Counted from the stretch's first letter, positions 19,143-28,682 are shown. The stretch: 64,000 nucleotides of DNA from Pacificispira sp002696645 (GCF_048892425.1 NZ_JBLZHU010000005.1:62001-126000), one strand, 5' to 3'. Notes: generated by a model not told the origin, from the letters alone. Translations and numbers: made by a program.

Positions 19143-19865
19143 ATGCCTGAATGGCTGAAACGGCTTCTGCGTCCGGCTTATTTCCGTATCAATCATTGGC
19201 GCGGAAATCCTGGACAGGAAATTTACACGCTGGCGATTAGGGAGATTATTCATGAATATGATGATGTCTGTACATTCATCCTAGATCGCCCGGCAAACCT
19301 GAATTTTCAGGCGGGTCAGTATTGTCACGTCATTGCCCCCGGTGCGATCCTGGACAATCATCATGTTCAGCATATCTCATTTGCCAACGCGCCCCATGAG
19401 GATCGGATCATGATCAGCATGGATCTGGCGTCTGGATCCCGATTCAAGCGGCGGTTTCAGAAAGCGGCGATTAACGACACGCTGGGCCTGTTTTCCATCA
19501 GGGGTGAGTTCATACTGGACGCGGATGCGCAAGGCAGGCCGGTGCTGTTCATCGCGGGTGGAATCGGCATTGCCCCTATCCGTTCCTTAATCAGTCACAT
19601 AGAAGCGCAGGGCACCCCCGAATGGTCTCTTGTCTATGCCGGTCGGAATCACCTCTACAAGGATTTCTGGTCGCCCTTTACGGGCCGGGTTTCGCTAGCC
19701 AATCGACAGACGGTTTTCACATCGATTGAAGCGTCCCTGCAAAGATGTGCGGCCCCCCTGGTTTATGTCTGCGGAAGTGGTGAATTCCTACGTGATATTA
19801 ACACATTCCTGGTTGCACAGGGAATTCCAGTCGAATCCATCCATACAGAAAACTTCACCGATTGA
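19143..19865 (+). CDS. Flavin reductase of the ferredoxin-NADP reductase fold, probable ferric-siderophore reductase
   Basis: A 240-residue FNR-type oxidoreductase with an N-terminal FAD-binding barrel and a C-terminal NAD(P)-binding fold (VLFIAGGIGIAPIRSLI, about residues 133-149; VYVCGSGEFLRDI near the end). There is no 2Fe-2S domain. The usual FAD motif R-x-Y-S is replaced by QHISFANA (about 76-83), which is atypical. Placed between a siderophore receptor and a MATE exporter, it plausibly reduces the ferric complex to release iron in the cytoplasm. Hydroxylation of a siderophore precursor is less likely at this size. Confidence 0.75.
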   Translation: MPEWLKRLLRPAYFRINHWRGNPGQEIYTLAIREIIHEYDDVCTFILDRPANLNFQAGQYCHVIAPGAILDNHHVQHISFANAPHEDRIMISMDLASGSRFKRRFQKAAINDTLGLFSIRGEFILDADAQGRPVLFIAGGIGIAPIRSLISHIEAQGTPEWSLVYAGRNHLYKDFWSPFTGRVSLANRQTVFTSIEASLQRCAAPLVYVCGSGEFLRDINTFLVAQGIPVESIHTENFTD

Positions 19866-19877
19866 GGGAGACCAGAT

Positions 19878-21239
19878 ATGGGTGAGGCTTTCCAGCGCAA
19901 ATCCCTGTTCCAATTGACCCTGCCCCTGTTTTTGTTTGGCATCATGTCGGTCGGGGTGACATTCGCGGACACGATGTTATTGGCGAATTATTCTGATGAC
20001 CTGGCAGCCTCGGTCAGTATGGCAAATCAGGTTCTTGGCATTGGCTATGATCTGTCCGGATTGATGTCGGTCGGGGTTTTAATTCTGATTGCACAATTTC
20101 TCGGCCGAAACGACGTTGCTCGTGCCCGCGAAATCGCCCAGATCGGATTTATCGCCAGCGCTTGTTTCGGCGTGCTGATTGCAGCGGGTGTGGCAGGAGG
20201 CGCTACCTTCTATACAGACTGGATCAATACGCCGCCGGAGATTCGCGATGGCGTCCTGCTTTATATCTATAGCATCTCGGTGACGCTGATTCTGTATGGC
20301 TTTATCAACACGGCAATTGCCACCTTGCGTGGCTTTGGTCGGACGATGGAGATACTGTGGTACGGCGTGATCGGTAATGTTGTTTATCTTGGGGCGAAAT
20401 ATGTCTGCGTCTATGGAGTCTGGATTGTCCCAGAAATGGGAATCCATGGTGCAGCGCTGTCAACTGTCATCATTCGCGGCGTTAACTTATGCATGTTGAT
20501 CTGGTTTATGAAGGCCAAGCTGGGACTGACCATTCTTCGCATTCCAAAGGATATCTGGCCCAATTCTATTCGAATATTGAAACTTTCCTATCCCAGTGTC
20601 GGGGAGGCGCTGGGCTATCAATTCTATCAATTGTTCCTGGTGTCCCTGATTGCGGGGTTGGGGGTGACGGCGATTCTGACGCGATCCTATGCACTGACCA
20701 TTACCCAGCTTCTGGCGATGATTATCGTGGTGATGTCTTACGGGAACGAAGTGCTGGTCGGCTATGACAAGGGGGCATCGGATAACGAAACAGCCTTTCG
20801 GCGTGGCCTGAAAACCGCTTTGATGACAGCAGGGGGTGTAATGACCATCGCTGGTCTGCTTTGGTTCTTCAGTGATTTCCTGGTGGCATTGTTCACGCAG
20901 GATGCTGCTGTTATCGCATCCGTACATTCTATTCTGTTGCTGCATATAATCGTGACGCCATTCCAGGCGATAAATCTGATCCTGTTTAATTCTTTGAAAG
21001 CCACGGGTGATGTTAATCGTCCGGTCATCCTGAATCTGACGATCACCCTTGCCTTTGCCCTACCTTTGGCCTGGCTTTTCACAGGGGTGTTGGACCTTGG
21101 GGTTCAGGGCCTTTGGTATGCTTTCATCCTAGAGGAGATATTCAAGGCAACAGCCATGCTTTTGCGATGGGGCTATCGATCATGGCAAAAGCTGAAGCTC
21201 TTGGAGGATACAGACGGAGAGACATCACTTGCTGTTTAA
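19878..21239 (+). CDS. MATE-family efflux transporter
   Basis: A 453-residue, 12-helix exporter of the multidrug and toxic compound extrusion family, driven by Na+ or H+. The two homologous halves are visible: FQLTLPLFLFGIMSVGVTFA with LMSVGVLILIAQFLGR, then SYPSVGEALGYQFYQLF with a second six-helix set. It starts 12 bases after the reductase gene, so it is part of the iron operon. In this setting export of a siderophore, or recycling of the desferri-siderophore after iron release, is more plausible than drug resistance, although no siderophore synthetase is present in the window. Confidence 0.88.
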   Translation: MGEAFQRKSLFQLTLPLFLFGIMSVGVTFADTMLLANYSDDLAASVSMANQVLGIGYDLSGLMSVGVLILIAQFLGRNDVARAREIAQIGFIASACFGVLIAAGVAGGATFYTDWINTPPEIRDGVLLYIYSISVTLILYGFINTAIATLRGFGRTMEILWYGVIGNVVYLGAKYVCVYGVWIVPEMGIHGAALSTVIIRGVNLCMLIWFMKAKLGLTILRIPKDIWPNSIRILKLSYPSVGEALGYQFYQLFLVSLIAGLGVTAILTRSYALTITQLLAMIIVVMSYGNEVLVGYDKGASDNETAFRRGLKTALMTAGGVMTIAGLLWFFSDFLVALFTQDAAVIASVHSILLLHIIVTPFQAINLILFNSLKATGDVNRPVILNLTITLAFALPLAWLFTGVLDLGVQGLWYAFILEEIFKATAMLLRWGYRSWQKLKLLEDTDGETSLAV

Positions 21240-21494
21240 TCGCTGCGGTTTGCGCTTGGCTATGCGCAGGGTTGAATGTTGTCGGTTTCAGGGCTATTGA
21301 AAAGATGGTGATGTCAAATATTCCCGCTGTGTCGTCGCTGGATTTAGCATAATCTTCAACAGTTTATTCTCGTTTGATTGTGTTCTGCTGGGCCAGGGGG
21401 AGAGTGATTGCTGCGCGCTGAATCGGGGCGTGCAATCATGATATCGAGCATAATCGGGTAAAACTTAGCAGCACTGAAAAAGGAAGAGTTCAAC

Positions 21495-22994
21495 ATGCAG
21501 GATATTGGGCATTTTATTAATGGGCAGCGTGTCGCCGGGAAAAGTGGACGGACCACGGATGTCTTTAATCCGGCAACCGGTGAGGTTCAGGCCAAAGTCG
21601 CCCTGGCTAATGCGGATGAGCTGAATGCCGCGATTGAGAATGCGAAAGCTGCACAGCCTGCCTGGGCGGCTCAGAACCCGCAAAAGCGTGCCCGTGTCAT
21701 GATGGAATTTGTACGCCTGTTGCACCGGGATATGGATAAACTGGCAGAGGCCCTGTCGCGGGAACACGGCAAGACCATTCCTGATGCCAAAGGCGATGTG
21801 ATCCGGGGCCTGGAAGTTGCGGAATTCTGCATCGGCGCGCCGCATCTGCTGAAGGGTGAATTCTCTGAAGGTGCGGGTCCTGGCATTGATATTCATTCTG
21901 TGCGCCAGCCCTTGGGTGTGGTCGCCGGGATCACACCGTTCAACTTCCCTGCCATGATCCCGATGTGGAAATTCTGCCCGGCAATCGCCTGTGGCAACGC
22001 CTTTATTCTGAAACCATCAGAACGGGATCCAAGTGTTCCCCTGATGCTGGCGGAACTGCTGATGGAAGCCGGGCTGCCGGCCGGGATTCTAAATGTCGTC
22101 AATGGCGACAAAGAGGCCGTTGATGGTATTCTGGATCATCCTGATGTCATGGCGGTTGGCTTCGTTGGTTCTACACCGATTGCCGAATATGTTTACTCAC
22201 GCGGATGCGCCAATGGTAAACGGGTGCAGTGCTTCGGCGGGGCGAAGAATCACATGCTGATCATGCCTGATGCCGATATGGACCAGGCTGTCGATGCCCT
22301 GATCGGGGCCGGCTATGGTGCCGCCGGGGAACGCTGCATGGCGGTATCGGTTGCTGTGCCGATTGGTCAGGAAACGGCGGATCGTTTGGTTGAGAAATTG
22401 AAACCCCGCGTTGAGGCCCTTAAAATTGCGCCCTATACCGCTGGCGACGATGTTGATTTCGGCCCATTGGTAACACGCGAAGCCTATGACCGCGTCCGCA
22501 ATTATGTGGATATCGGGGTGAAAGAAGGCGCTGAACTTGTCGTCGATGGCCGTGATTTCAAATTGCAGGGCTATGAGAACGGCAATTTCATGGGCGGCTG
22601 TCTGTTCGATCACGTCACCAAGGAAATGCGGATTTATAAAGAGGAAATCTTTGGTCCGGTTCTGGCCGTTGCGCGCACCGATACCTATGAAGAAGCGCTG
22701 GACCTGGCGATGACCCACGAATATGGCAATGGCGTTGCCCTGTTCACACGGGACGGTGATGCGGCCCGGGACTTCTCCAGCCGTATCAATGTCGGCATGG
22801 TGGGGATCAATGTGCCGATCCCGGTTCCAATCGCCTATTACACCTTCGGTGGCTGGAAGCGGTCCGGCTTTGGTGATTTGAACCAGCATGGACCGGATGC
22901 GTTCCGCTTCTATACGCGGACCAAGACCATCACATCCCGCTGGCCGTCAGGCATTAAAGATGGGTCGGAATTTACCATCCCACTTATGGGATAA
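21495..22994 (+). CDS. mmsA: Methylmalonate-semialdehyde dehydrogenase (CoA-acylating)
   Basis: A 499-residue CoA-acylating aldehyde dehydrogenase that converts methylmalonate or malonate semialdehyde plus CoA and NAD+ to propionyl- or acetyl-CoA in valine, inositol and beta-alanine breakdown. The typical start HFINGQRVAGKSGRTTDVFN, the segment PLGVVAGITPFNFPAMIPMW, the catalytic Cys in GAAGERCMAVS and the C-terminal GDLNQHGPDAFRFYTRTKT are diagnostic of MmsA. A ribosome site (AAGGAAGAG) precedes the ATG. It stands alone, ending 57 bases from the convergent AraC gene. Confidence 0.95.
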   Translation: MQDIGHFINGQRVAGKSGRTTDVFNPATGEVQAKVALANADELNAAIENAKAAQPAWAAQNPQKRARVMMEFVRLLHRDMDKLAEALSREHGKTIPDAKGDVIRGLEVAEFCIGAPHLLKGEFSEGAGPGIDIHSVRQPLGVVAGITPFNFPAMIPMWKFCPAIACGNAFILKPSERDPSVPLMLAELLMEAGLPAGILNVVNGDKEAVDGILDHPDVMAVGFVGSTPIAEYVYSRGCANGKRVQCFGGAKNHMLIMPDADMDQAVDALIGAGYGAAGERCMAVSVAVPIGQETADRLVEKLKPRVEALKIAPYTAGDDVDFGPLVTREAYDRVRNYVDIGVKEGAELVVDGRDFKLQGYENGNFMGGCLFDHVTKEMRIYKEEIFGPVLAVARTDTYEEALDLAMTHEYGNGVALFTRDGDAARDFSSRINVGMVGINVPIPVPIAYYTFGGWKRSGFGDLNQHGPDAFRFYTRTKTITSRWPSGIKDGSEFTIPLMG

Positions 22995-23050
22995 AACAGT
23001 ACCTAGTGATTGGGGGCGTGCAGTTGGATTCACTGCCGCCCCCGGTTGCT

Positions 23051-23902
23051 CTAACGATGCAATCCGTCCGCAATCATTGTGCGGCGAAAGGCATTCGGGT
23101 TGATCCCGATCTGAGATTTGAAAAATCTGGAAAAATTTCCTGGCGTTGCGAAATGGAGGTCTTCGGCCAGATCCGCCATTGGATCTGACGATTGCGTCAA
23201 CAGGGTGATGGCCCGCTCCATCCGGATGGCATTGCTGACGCGGTTTGGCGTTACACCGGTGCATTTCTTGAACAGATCAAAGAAGTGAGGGCGCGACAGG
23301 CCAACTTCTTCAGCGACTTCGTCCAGTTGGGTTGGCGCATTGGAACTGTACAACAGGTGCATCGCGCGCCGGATGCGATAGTCATAAGCAAACCGTCTCC
23401 CCTCTGGTGATAGGGACCGCAGGGTCCCTTTCTGTAGGGCCTGCACCAGATCCACCAACAGGCCAGAAAGATCGCCTGTAATGGACACGGGGTGGATGGA
23501 TTGGGTCGAAGACAGGATCAGATCATGCAGATGATCTGTGATGCAATTGGCCCAATCAGATCGATCCGCGATAGGGGAGGGAAAGAATCGCCCGAAACTG
23601 TCCAGGCCATTTCCCAAGCCCATATCACGCAGCCATTCCGGTTCCAGATACAATGTCAGAAACCGTGTTGGGGCCTGTCCTGGGACCGGCGACCAGGCAT
23701 GGGGTTCCCAGCGATTGATCAGAATGGCGGTGGAGTGTGTCGCGGGGTACAGGCGTCCCTTGACCGCAAATCCGGTGTTAGATCCCCCGACTTTCAGAAT
23801 GATATGCAGATGATGGTGCACATGGATTGCCAGCGGCGCATCCATATCCATGACGCCGATACGCCCAAAGGGGCCAAATGCAGTTGCGATAGGGTCGGAC
23901 AT
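23051..23902 (-). CDS. AraC-family transcriptional regulator
   Basis: A 283-residue AraC/XylS protein. Residues 1-165 or so form a cupin-like ligand domain (AIHVHHHLHIILKVGGSNT, LINRWEPHAW). The C-terminal 100 residues carry two helix-turn-helix motifs (QLDEVAEEVGLSRPHFFDLF, then PMADLAEDLHFATPGNFSRF). The MSDP start at 23902 is chosen over a longer open frame. It lies about 200 bases from the divergent glutamine-synthetase-like gene and most likely activates that gene and the dioxygenase genes behind it. Confidence 0.87.
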   Translation of the reverse strand: MSDPIATAFGPFGRIGVMDMDAPLAIHVHHHLHIILKVGGSNTGFAVKGRLYPATHSTAILINRWEPHAWSPVPGQAPTRFLTLYLEPEWLRDMGLGNGLDSFGRFFPSPIADRSDWANCITDHLHDLILSSTQSIHPVSITGDLSGLLVDLVQALQKGTLRSLSPEGRRFAYDYRIRRAMHLLYSSNAPTQLDEVAEEVGLSRPHFFDLFKKCTGVTPNRVSNAIRMERAITLLTQSSDPMADLAEDLHFATPGNFSRFFKSQIGINPNAFRRTMIADGLHR

Positions 23903-24097
23903 TCTTCCGTCTTGCCTGTTGGGATCTGAGGGTAGCCTAGCATACCGGCGGCCGGGCACAATGCGTCTTGGGTTTCCAGTCTCGCGGATTAATCCAGAAA
24001 ATCAGACTTTTTGCTAATTTTGCCGGGCTTGGGCTCTAGGATACAGGATCAAGCGCCCGTATTCTGCCAGCGGTGTTTGGTAAGGAGCCGCTCAATC

Positions 24098-25609
24098 ATG
24101 GGGAATGAAAAGGGGCCGTCAGAGGCGGATGGTTTTATCGCATGTCACGGGTTATGGGATGCGCAACAACACAGTCTGGTTCAGGACTGTTTGGATCGAA
24201 TTCAGCACGAACAGATCACGCTGATCCGGTTAATCTGGTGCGATACCCATGGCATAACCCGGGCAAAGGCGGTAACGCCGCAGGCATTCAAATCGGTGCT
24301 GGTCAATGGCTATAGCATCGGGGCGGGCAGTTGGAGTCTGGATGCGTCTGGTGGGCGTGTGTTTCAGACGTTCACTGCAGGCGGCGGCATGGGCCTGTCT
24401 GAGATGACAGGATCGCCCAATCTGATTTTGGTGCCCGACCTGACCAGCTTCCGCCTGGCAACCTGGGCACCGGGTGTCGCCCTGGTGGTTTGTGATGATT
24501 ACTTCCGCGATGGACGGCCGTTTTATTTCTCCCCCCGCCACATCCTGCGCAAGGCGCTGGCACCATTGGTTGATCGCGGGATTACGCCTCTGATCGGGCT
24601 TGAAATTGAATGGACGCTGATGCGTCTGTCTGACCCGGGCGCGATCACAGCACCGGAAATCAATGGTCCGGGACAGCGCGGCGCACCCCCTGCCTGCCTG
24701 CCCGCAGAGCCTGGATTTTCCTATGATTCTGAAACAAACCTGGATCGGGTCCAGTCACTTTTGACCACCTTGACGACGCATTATTCTGATCTGGACCTTG
24801 GGTTGCGGTCCCTGGACAATGAATTGGGGGCGGGTCAAATCGAGTGCACATTCTTTCCGAAACCAGCCTGGGAAGCGGCGACGGACGCCTTGATCTTTCG
24901 CAGTGCGACGCGTCAGATCTGTCGCCGTCATGGTCATCTGGCCAGCTTTATGACCTTCCCGGATGGGGCGGGCCTGTTCCCTAGCGGATGGCATTTGCAC
25001 CTGTCCCTGACCGATACGAAGACCGGTCAAAACCTGTTCATGCCAATGGAGGGGGAGGCCTGCCTATCGACAATGGGGATGAATTTTCTGGCCGGGCAAT
25101 TGGCCCATGCGCAGGAGGGGATTGCCTTTGCAACGCCCAGCGTCAACGGATATCGGCGGTTTCGGATGAATTCTCTGGCCCCTGATCGGGTCTCCTGGAA
25201 TGTGCAGCATCGCGGGGTAATGTTACGGGTTCTAGGCGGCGCGCAGGATCCCGCCAGCAGGATTGAAAACCGCGTGGGGGAACCTTGCGCGAACCCCTAT
25301 CTGTTCATCGCGGCCCAGATCGCAGCGGGATTGGACGGTATGGATCGGAACCTGACCCCCTGGGCCGCGGATGACAATCCCTATCAATCGGACCGCCCGA
25401 TGCTGCCGACATCTCTGAAGGACGCACTGGATGGGCTGCAGCAATCCAGTTTTTATCGGCAGACCTTCGGGGAGATCTATATCGACTATTTCCTGCGGAT
25501 GAAACGGGCCGAAGTGGCGCGATATGAGGCGTTTTTAAATGCGGATCGGGTGGATCCGACCAAAGGTGTCACCGCATGGGAAATGCGGGAGTATTTCGAT
25601 GCCTTCTAA
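24098..25609 (+). CDS. Glutamine-synthetase-like ligase (gamma-glutamyl-amine synthetase type)
   Basis: A 503-residue ATP-dependent ligase of the glutamine synthetase fold. The ATG at 24098 follows AAGGAG by ten bases. The N-terminal beta-grasp region (LIRLIWCDTHGITRAKAV) is followed by the catalytic barrel with LIGLEIEWTLMRL, a Glu-rich metal site in LDNELGAGQIECTF, GWHLHLSLTD and the arginine-bearing ASRIENRVGEPCANPY. These relatives join glutamate to an amine rather than ammonia (as in PuuA, IpuC and the aniline enzyme TdnQ/AtdA1). Its position directly ahead of Rieske dioxygenase alpha and beta genes strongly recalls the aniline pathway, where gamma-glutamylanilide is formed before ring dioxygenation. 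Confidence 0.82.
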   Translation: MGNEKGPSEADGFIACHGLWDAQQHSLVQDCLDRIQHEQITLIRLIWCDTHGITRAKAVTPQAFKSVLVNGYSIGAGSWSLDASGGRVFQTFTAGGGMGLSEMTGSPNLILVPDLTSFRLATWAPGVALVVCDDYFRDGRPFYFSPRHILRKALAPLVDRGITPLIGLEIEWTLMRLSDPGAITAPEINGPGQRGAPPACLPAEPGFSYDSETNLDRVQSLLTTLTTHYSDLDLGLRSLDNELGAGQIECTFFPKPAWEAATDALIFRSATRQICRRHGHLASFMTFPDGAGLFPSGWHLHLSLTDTKTGQNLFMPMEGEACLSTMGMNFLAGQLAHAQEGIAFATPSVNGYRRFRMNSLAPDRVSWNVQHRGVMLRVLGGAQDPASRIENRVGEPCANPYLFIAAQIAAGLDGMDRNLTPWAADDNPYQSDRPMLPTSLKDALDGLQQSSFYRQTFGEIYIDYFLRMKRAEVARYEAFLNADRVDPTKGVTAWEMREYFDAF

Positions 25610-25634
25610 ATCCAGAACCGGGGAGGATGACAGG

Positions 25635-26972
25635 ATGCCTGATTTTGATTTTGAGGCGCTTATCCATGAAGAAAAGGTGCATCGCAGCCTGTACACCGAT
25701 CCAGATATATTTGCCCTGGAATTGACGCGGATATTCGGCGCGACATGGGTTTATCTGGCCCATGAAAGTCAGATTGCCAACCCGTATGATTTCTTTCAGA
25801 CGAAGCTGGGGTTGCGCCCGATCATCGTCACGCGGGATGGGGATAACCAGATCCATGCCCTGTACAATCGCTGTACCCATCGCGGGGCGACAGTATGCCG
25901 TCAGGCGAAAGGGTCAACACGATCCTTTCGGTGCCCCTATCACGGATGGTCCTACAGCATTGCAGGCGATCTGGCCGGGGTGCCGTGGCGTGAAGGCTAT
26001 GCCCACAATCACAAGGAAGACAACCGGTTTAATCTGGCCCGAATTCCCCGCGTCGAGTCTTATCGCGGTTTCATTTTTGGCACTTTGAATTTGGAGGCAG
26101 CGCCGTTGGTTGAGCATCTGGCCGGTATACGGAAACCGATCGATGATTGGCTTGACCGTCATCCAGGCGGCAAAATCGCCGTCTGTGAGGCGAACCGGAT
26201 GAAGTTCAAGGGCAATTGGAAGCTGGCCTATGACAACAGCGCCGATGGCTATCATGTGATCTTTTCCCATCGGTCCCTGCTGATGATGGAAAACCGCTTT
26301 TCCCCCGATGATGAAAAGGGGATGTCATTCTATAAGCAGCATCCCGATGATGGCCCGATCCGCGTGCATTACTATGGCAATGGGCATCATTTCAAAGACA
26401 AGCGCCCGACGCTGGCGAACCATCCAGGGGCGCTGTGGCAGATTGAGGGGAAACATCCGGGCATGGAAGGGTATGAGGCCGACCTGCGAGAGAAGTATGG
26501 CAAGGAAGCAGACTATTATCTGGACCTTGCGGCGGGCATTCCCATGAACATCAATGTGTTTCCAAACCTTCTGATCCTGGGAAATCACATCCAGGTTCTG
26601 GAACCACTCTCCTATACGGAAACGGCAACGACCTGGTACGGGACCGCCGTGGTGGATGAGGAGAATGAGTTGAACGGTGCGGCGGACGCTATCAATGCCT
26701 TGCGCATGCGCACACAGGAACAATTTCCCCTGTTCGGAGAAGTTGATGACCTGACCAATTTTGAAGAAATTCAGGTTGGTCTGGGTGCCGAAGAAGACCC
26801 CTGGGTCTATATGGACCGTGGCTTGGGACTGCCAGGCCGGTTTACGGAACAGGACGGTGTGATTTCCGGCCCCGCGACAGACGAAGTCTTCATGCGGGAA
26901 TACATGAAGCATTATAAAAAGCTGATGATGGACGATCCAACTCTGTCAATCTCACGGGGAGGAGCGCAGTAA
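25635..26972 (+). CDS. Rieske non-heme iron dioxygenase, alpha subunit
   Basis: A 445-residue aromatic-ring-hydroxylating dioxygenase large subunit. The Rieske 2Fe-2S ligands are Cys80, His82 (NRCTHRG), Cys100 and His103 (CPYHGWSY). The mononuclear iron site is His207 and His212 in YHVIFSH, with the bridging Asp204 (NSADGYH) that passes electrons between neighbouring subunits. The ATG at 25635 follows GGGAGGATGACAGG. It starts 25 bases after the glutamine-synthetase-like gene and its stop overlaps the start of the beta-subunit gene by one base. The substrate is likely an aromatic amine or its gamma-glutamyl derivative, inferred from context. No reductase or ferredoxin gene is adjacent. Confidence 0.9.
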   Translation: MPDFDFEALIHEEKVHRSLYTDPDIFALELTRIFGATWVYLAHESQIANPYDFFQTKLGLRPIIVTRDGDNQIHALYNRCTHRGATVCRQAKGSTRSFRCPYHGWSYSIAGDLAGVPWREGYAHNHKEDNRFNLARIPRVESYRGFIFGTLNLEAAPLVEHLAGIRKPIDDWLDRHPGGKIAVCEANRMKFKGNWKLAYDNSADGYHVIFSHRSLLMMENRFSPDDEKGMSFYKQHPDDGPIRVHYYGNGHHFKDKRPTLANHPGALWQIEGKHPGMEGYEADLREKYGKEADYYLDLAAGIPMNINVFPNLLILGNHIQVLEPLSYTETATTWYGTAVVDEENELNGAADAINALRMRTQEQFPLFGEVDDLTNFEEIQVGLGAEEDPWVYMDRGLGLPGRFTEQDGVISGPATDEVFMREYMKHYKKLMMDDPTLSISRGGAQ

Positions 26973-27565
26973 TGGTAACCGCTCCTTTCAATCCTTCCGA
27001 GACATCTCATTACGTCACAGATGTTTACTACGCGGATCTGGTCTCTGCTTTTGCTGGCTGGGATGACAGCGCCGTGCTGTGTCATGAACCCCTGGTGTTG
27101 GCTGGTGCTGAAAGCCTGCTATATCGGGAGGCGCGCTATCTGGACCAAGCACAGTTCAAGCAATGGTTGGACCTGTTCGCCCCGGAATGTATCTATTGGA
27201 TTCCAGGGACCTGGAATCGGGGGGATCCAAGGCGGGAAATCACCTTCGCCTTTCATGATCGGCGGCAATTGGAAGATCGGGTGTACAGACTGGAAACCGG
27301 CTATGCTTGGTCGCAACAACCAGCCAGCCGCACCAGCCGCCTGATTTCGAATATCGAGGTGTTCCAGACCGACCAACCCAATGTCTTCATGATCCGGTCA
27401 AACTTCAATATGACAGAGTTCTGGAATGGCGAGTTGCGTCCCTGGGTTGGCTATGCCGTCCATCGCGTTGAGCAGTTAAAGGCAGGTGGATTCCAAATTC
27501 TGGCAAAGCAGGTGAACCTGCTGAATTGCGACCAGAATATACGAAACCCCAGCGTGACCCTCTAA
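26972..27565 (+). CDS. Rieske dioxygenase, beta subunit
   Basis: A 197-residue small subunit of the ring-hydroxylating dioxygenase, with the NTF2-like fold of the family (LLYREARYLDQAQFKQWLDL, YWIPGTWNRGDPRREITF, SRLISNIEVF, FNMTEFWNGELRPWVG). It has no catalytic centre but stabilises the alpha3beta3 hexamer. Its ATG shares one base with the alpha-subunit stop codon. It is the last gene of the operon; a convergent AraC gene follows. Confidence 0.9.
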   Translation: MVTAPFNPSETSHYVTDVYYADLVSAFAGWDDSAVLCHEPLVLAGAESLLYREARYLDQAQFKQWLDLFAPECIYWIPGTWNRGDPRREITFAFHDRRQLEDRVYRLETGYAWSQQPASRTSRLISNIEVFQTDQPNVFMIRSNFNMTEFWNGELRPWVGYAVHRVEQLKAGGFQILAKQVNLLNCDQNIRNPSVTL

Positions 27566-27698
27566 TCACTCGCCCTTACGACATGTATAAAAGATACACC
27601 CTGCCAAACTGTTCAAACAAACGGGGCCATCTCTCTGTACTGAAGACGCCAGCGATTGACGGAGGGCGGCTAATTGCCCTGTAAACCAGGGCTGATAC

Positions 27699-28682
27699 TC
27701 AATTAATGAAATGATCGCGACCATGAAGGAGCAGGTTGTTTGGAGACGACCGGCGTCGTTGATCCGTGGTGCCGTCTTTGCCATGGCGACTGTATTGCCG
27801 GGGTGAACATCCCATCACCCGCTTGAAGGCTGTGCCGAACGCGCTTTCGGATTCGTAGCCGAGCGCCGAAGCAATTGTGGGGATTTTGTCTCTCGACGTT
27901 GCCAGTCTTTCACTGGCGAGCAGCATGCGCCAGCGTGTCAGATAGTTCATGGGCGTCAGTCCAACGGTCTCCTTGAACCTAAGTGCGAACGCTGTCCTGG
28001 ACATGCCAATATTTTGAGCCAGTTCCTGTAGAGTCCAGCGGCGTGCGGGATCAGCATGTATGAGGTCGATCGCTTTTCCCATCTGCTTGTCGGCCAGGGC
28101 AAAGAGCCATCCCACGCGGCCCTCAACCGCTTCACTTAGATACAGCCGTAACGCTTGGACGAGCATTAGATGCGCCAGGTGCTCCGCCACTAGGCTGCTT
28201 CCCGGTTGTGCATCCCGTACCTCTTGTCGCATGCGCTTAAGAATCCAGCGCAGGAAAGCCTGATCCGCTTCATTGCGAATGTGTATGATCGGCGGGAGTA
28301 TGCCGAGCAAAATATCGGTGTGATCTCCGACCAATGTGAAGCGGCTGCCGGCAAGAAAAAAGTCGCCCCCGCCATTGCATTTCGCAATTCCGCCACGCCG
28401 TGCCGGCTCAAAGACTGTATTCGCATCGATAGACGGCACGCTGAGGTCACTTGCGAGCTGGAATGGCCTTCCTTTTGTCAAAAGAAAACAATCCCCCGTC
28501 TGAAGATGCACAGGGTCGGATACGCCTTCCATGGCCAACCAACACTGACCGGAAATTAAGGCGTTGCACTTGATGCCTTCGTAGCTGGGAAATTGGACTG
28601 ACCAATCGCCGCCCGCTTCAAAGCCAGCGGAAACATAACTATGGGGTTTCAACAGAGCGAGAATATCTGAAAGGGGATCCAT
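27699..28682 (-). CDS. AraC-family regulator with cupin sensor domain
   Basis: A 327-residue AraC regulator. The MDPLSDILALLKPHSY start (28682) matches the conserved N-terminus of a subgroup with a cupin_6 domain (AGGDWSVQFPSYEGIKCNAL, LQTGDCFLLTKGRPFQL). The two helix-turn-helix motifs lie in the last 100 residues (WTLQELAQNIGMSRTAFALR; IPTIASALGYESESAFGTAF). Members of this subgroup often sit divergent to a small oxidoreductase gene, as here with the NmrA-like gene 138 bases away, and probably regulate it. Confidence 0.9.
   Translation of the reverse strand: MDPLSDILALLKPHSYVSAGFEAGGDWSVQFPSYEGIKCNALISGQCWLAMEGVSDPVHLQTGDCFLLTKGRPFQLASDLSVPSIDANTVFEPARRGGIAKCNGGGDFFLAGSRFTLVGDHTDILLGILPPIIHIRNEADQAFLRWILKRMRQEVRDAQPGSSLVAEHLAHLMLVQALRLYLSEAVEGRVGWLFALADKQMGKAIDLIHADPARRWTLQELAQNIGMSRTAFALRFKETVGLTPMNYLTRWRMLLASERLATSRDKIPTIASALGYESESAFGTAFKRVMGCSPRQYSRHGKDGTTDQRRRSSPNNLLLHGRDHFIN

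Noticed and set aside
21113..21352. Plus-strand frame of 79 codons at the end of the MATE gene
   Set aside because: It is out of frame with the well-supported transporter over most of its length and shows no protein-like conservation.
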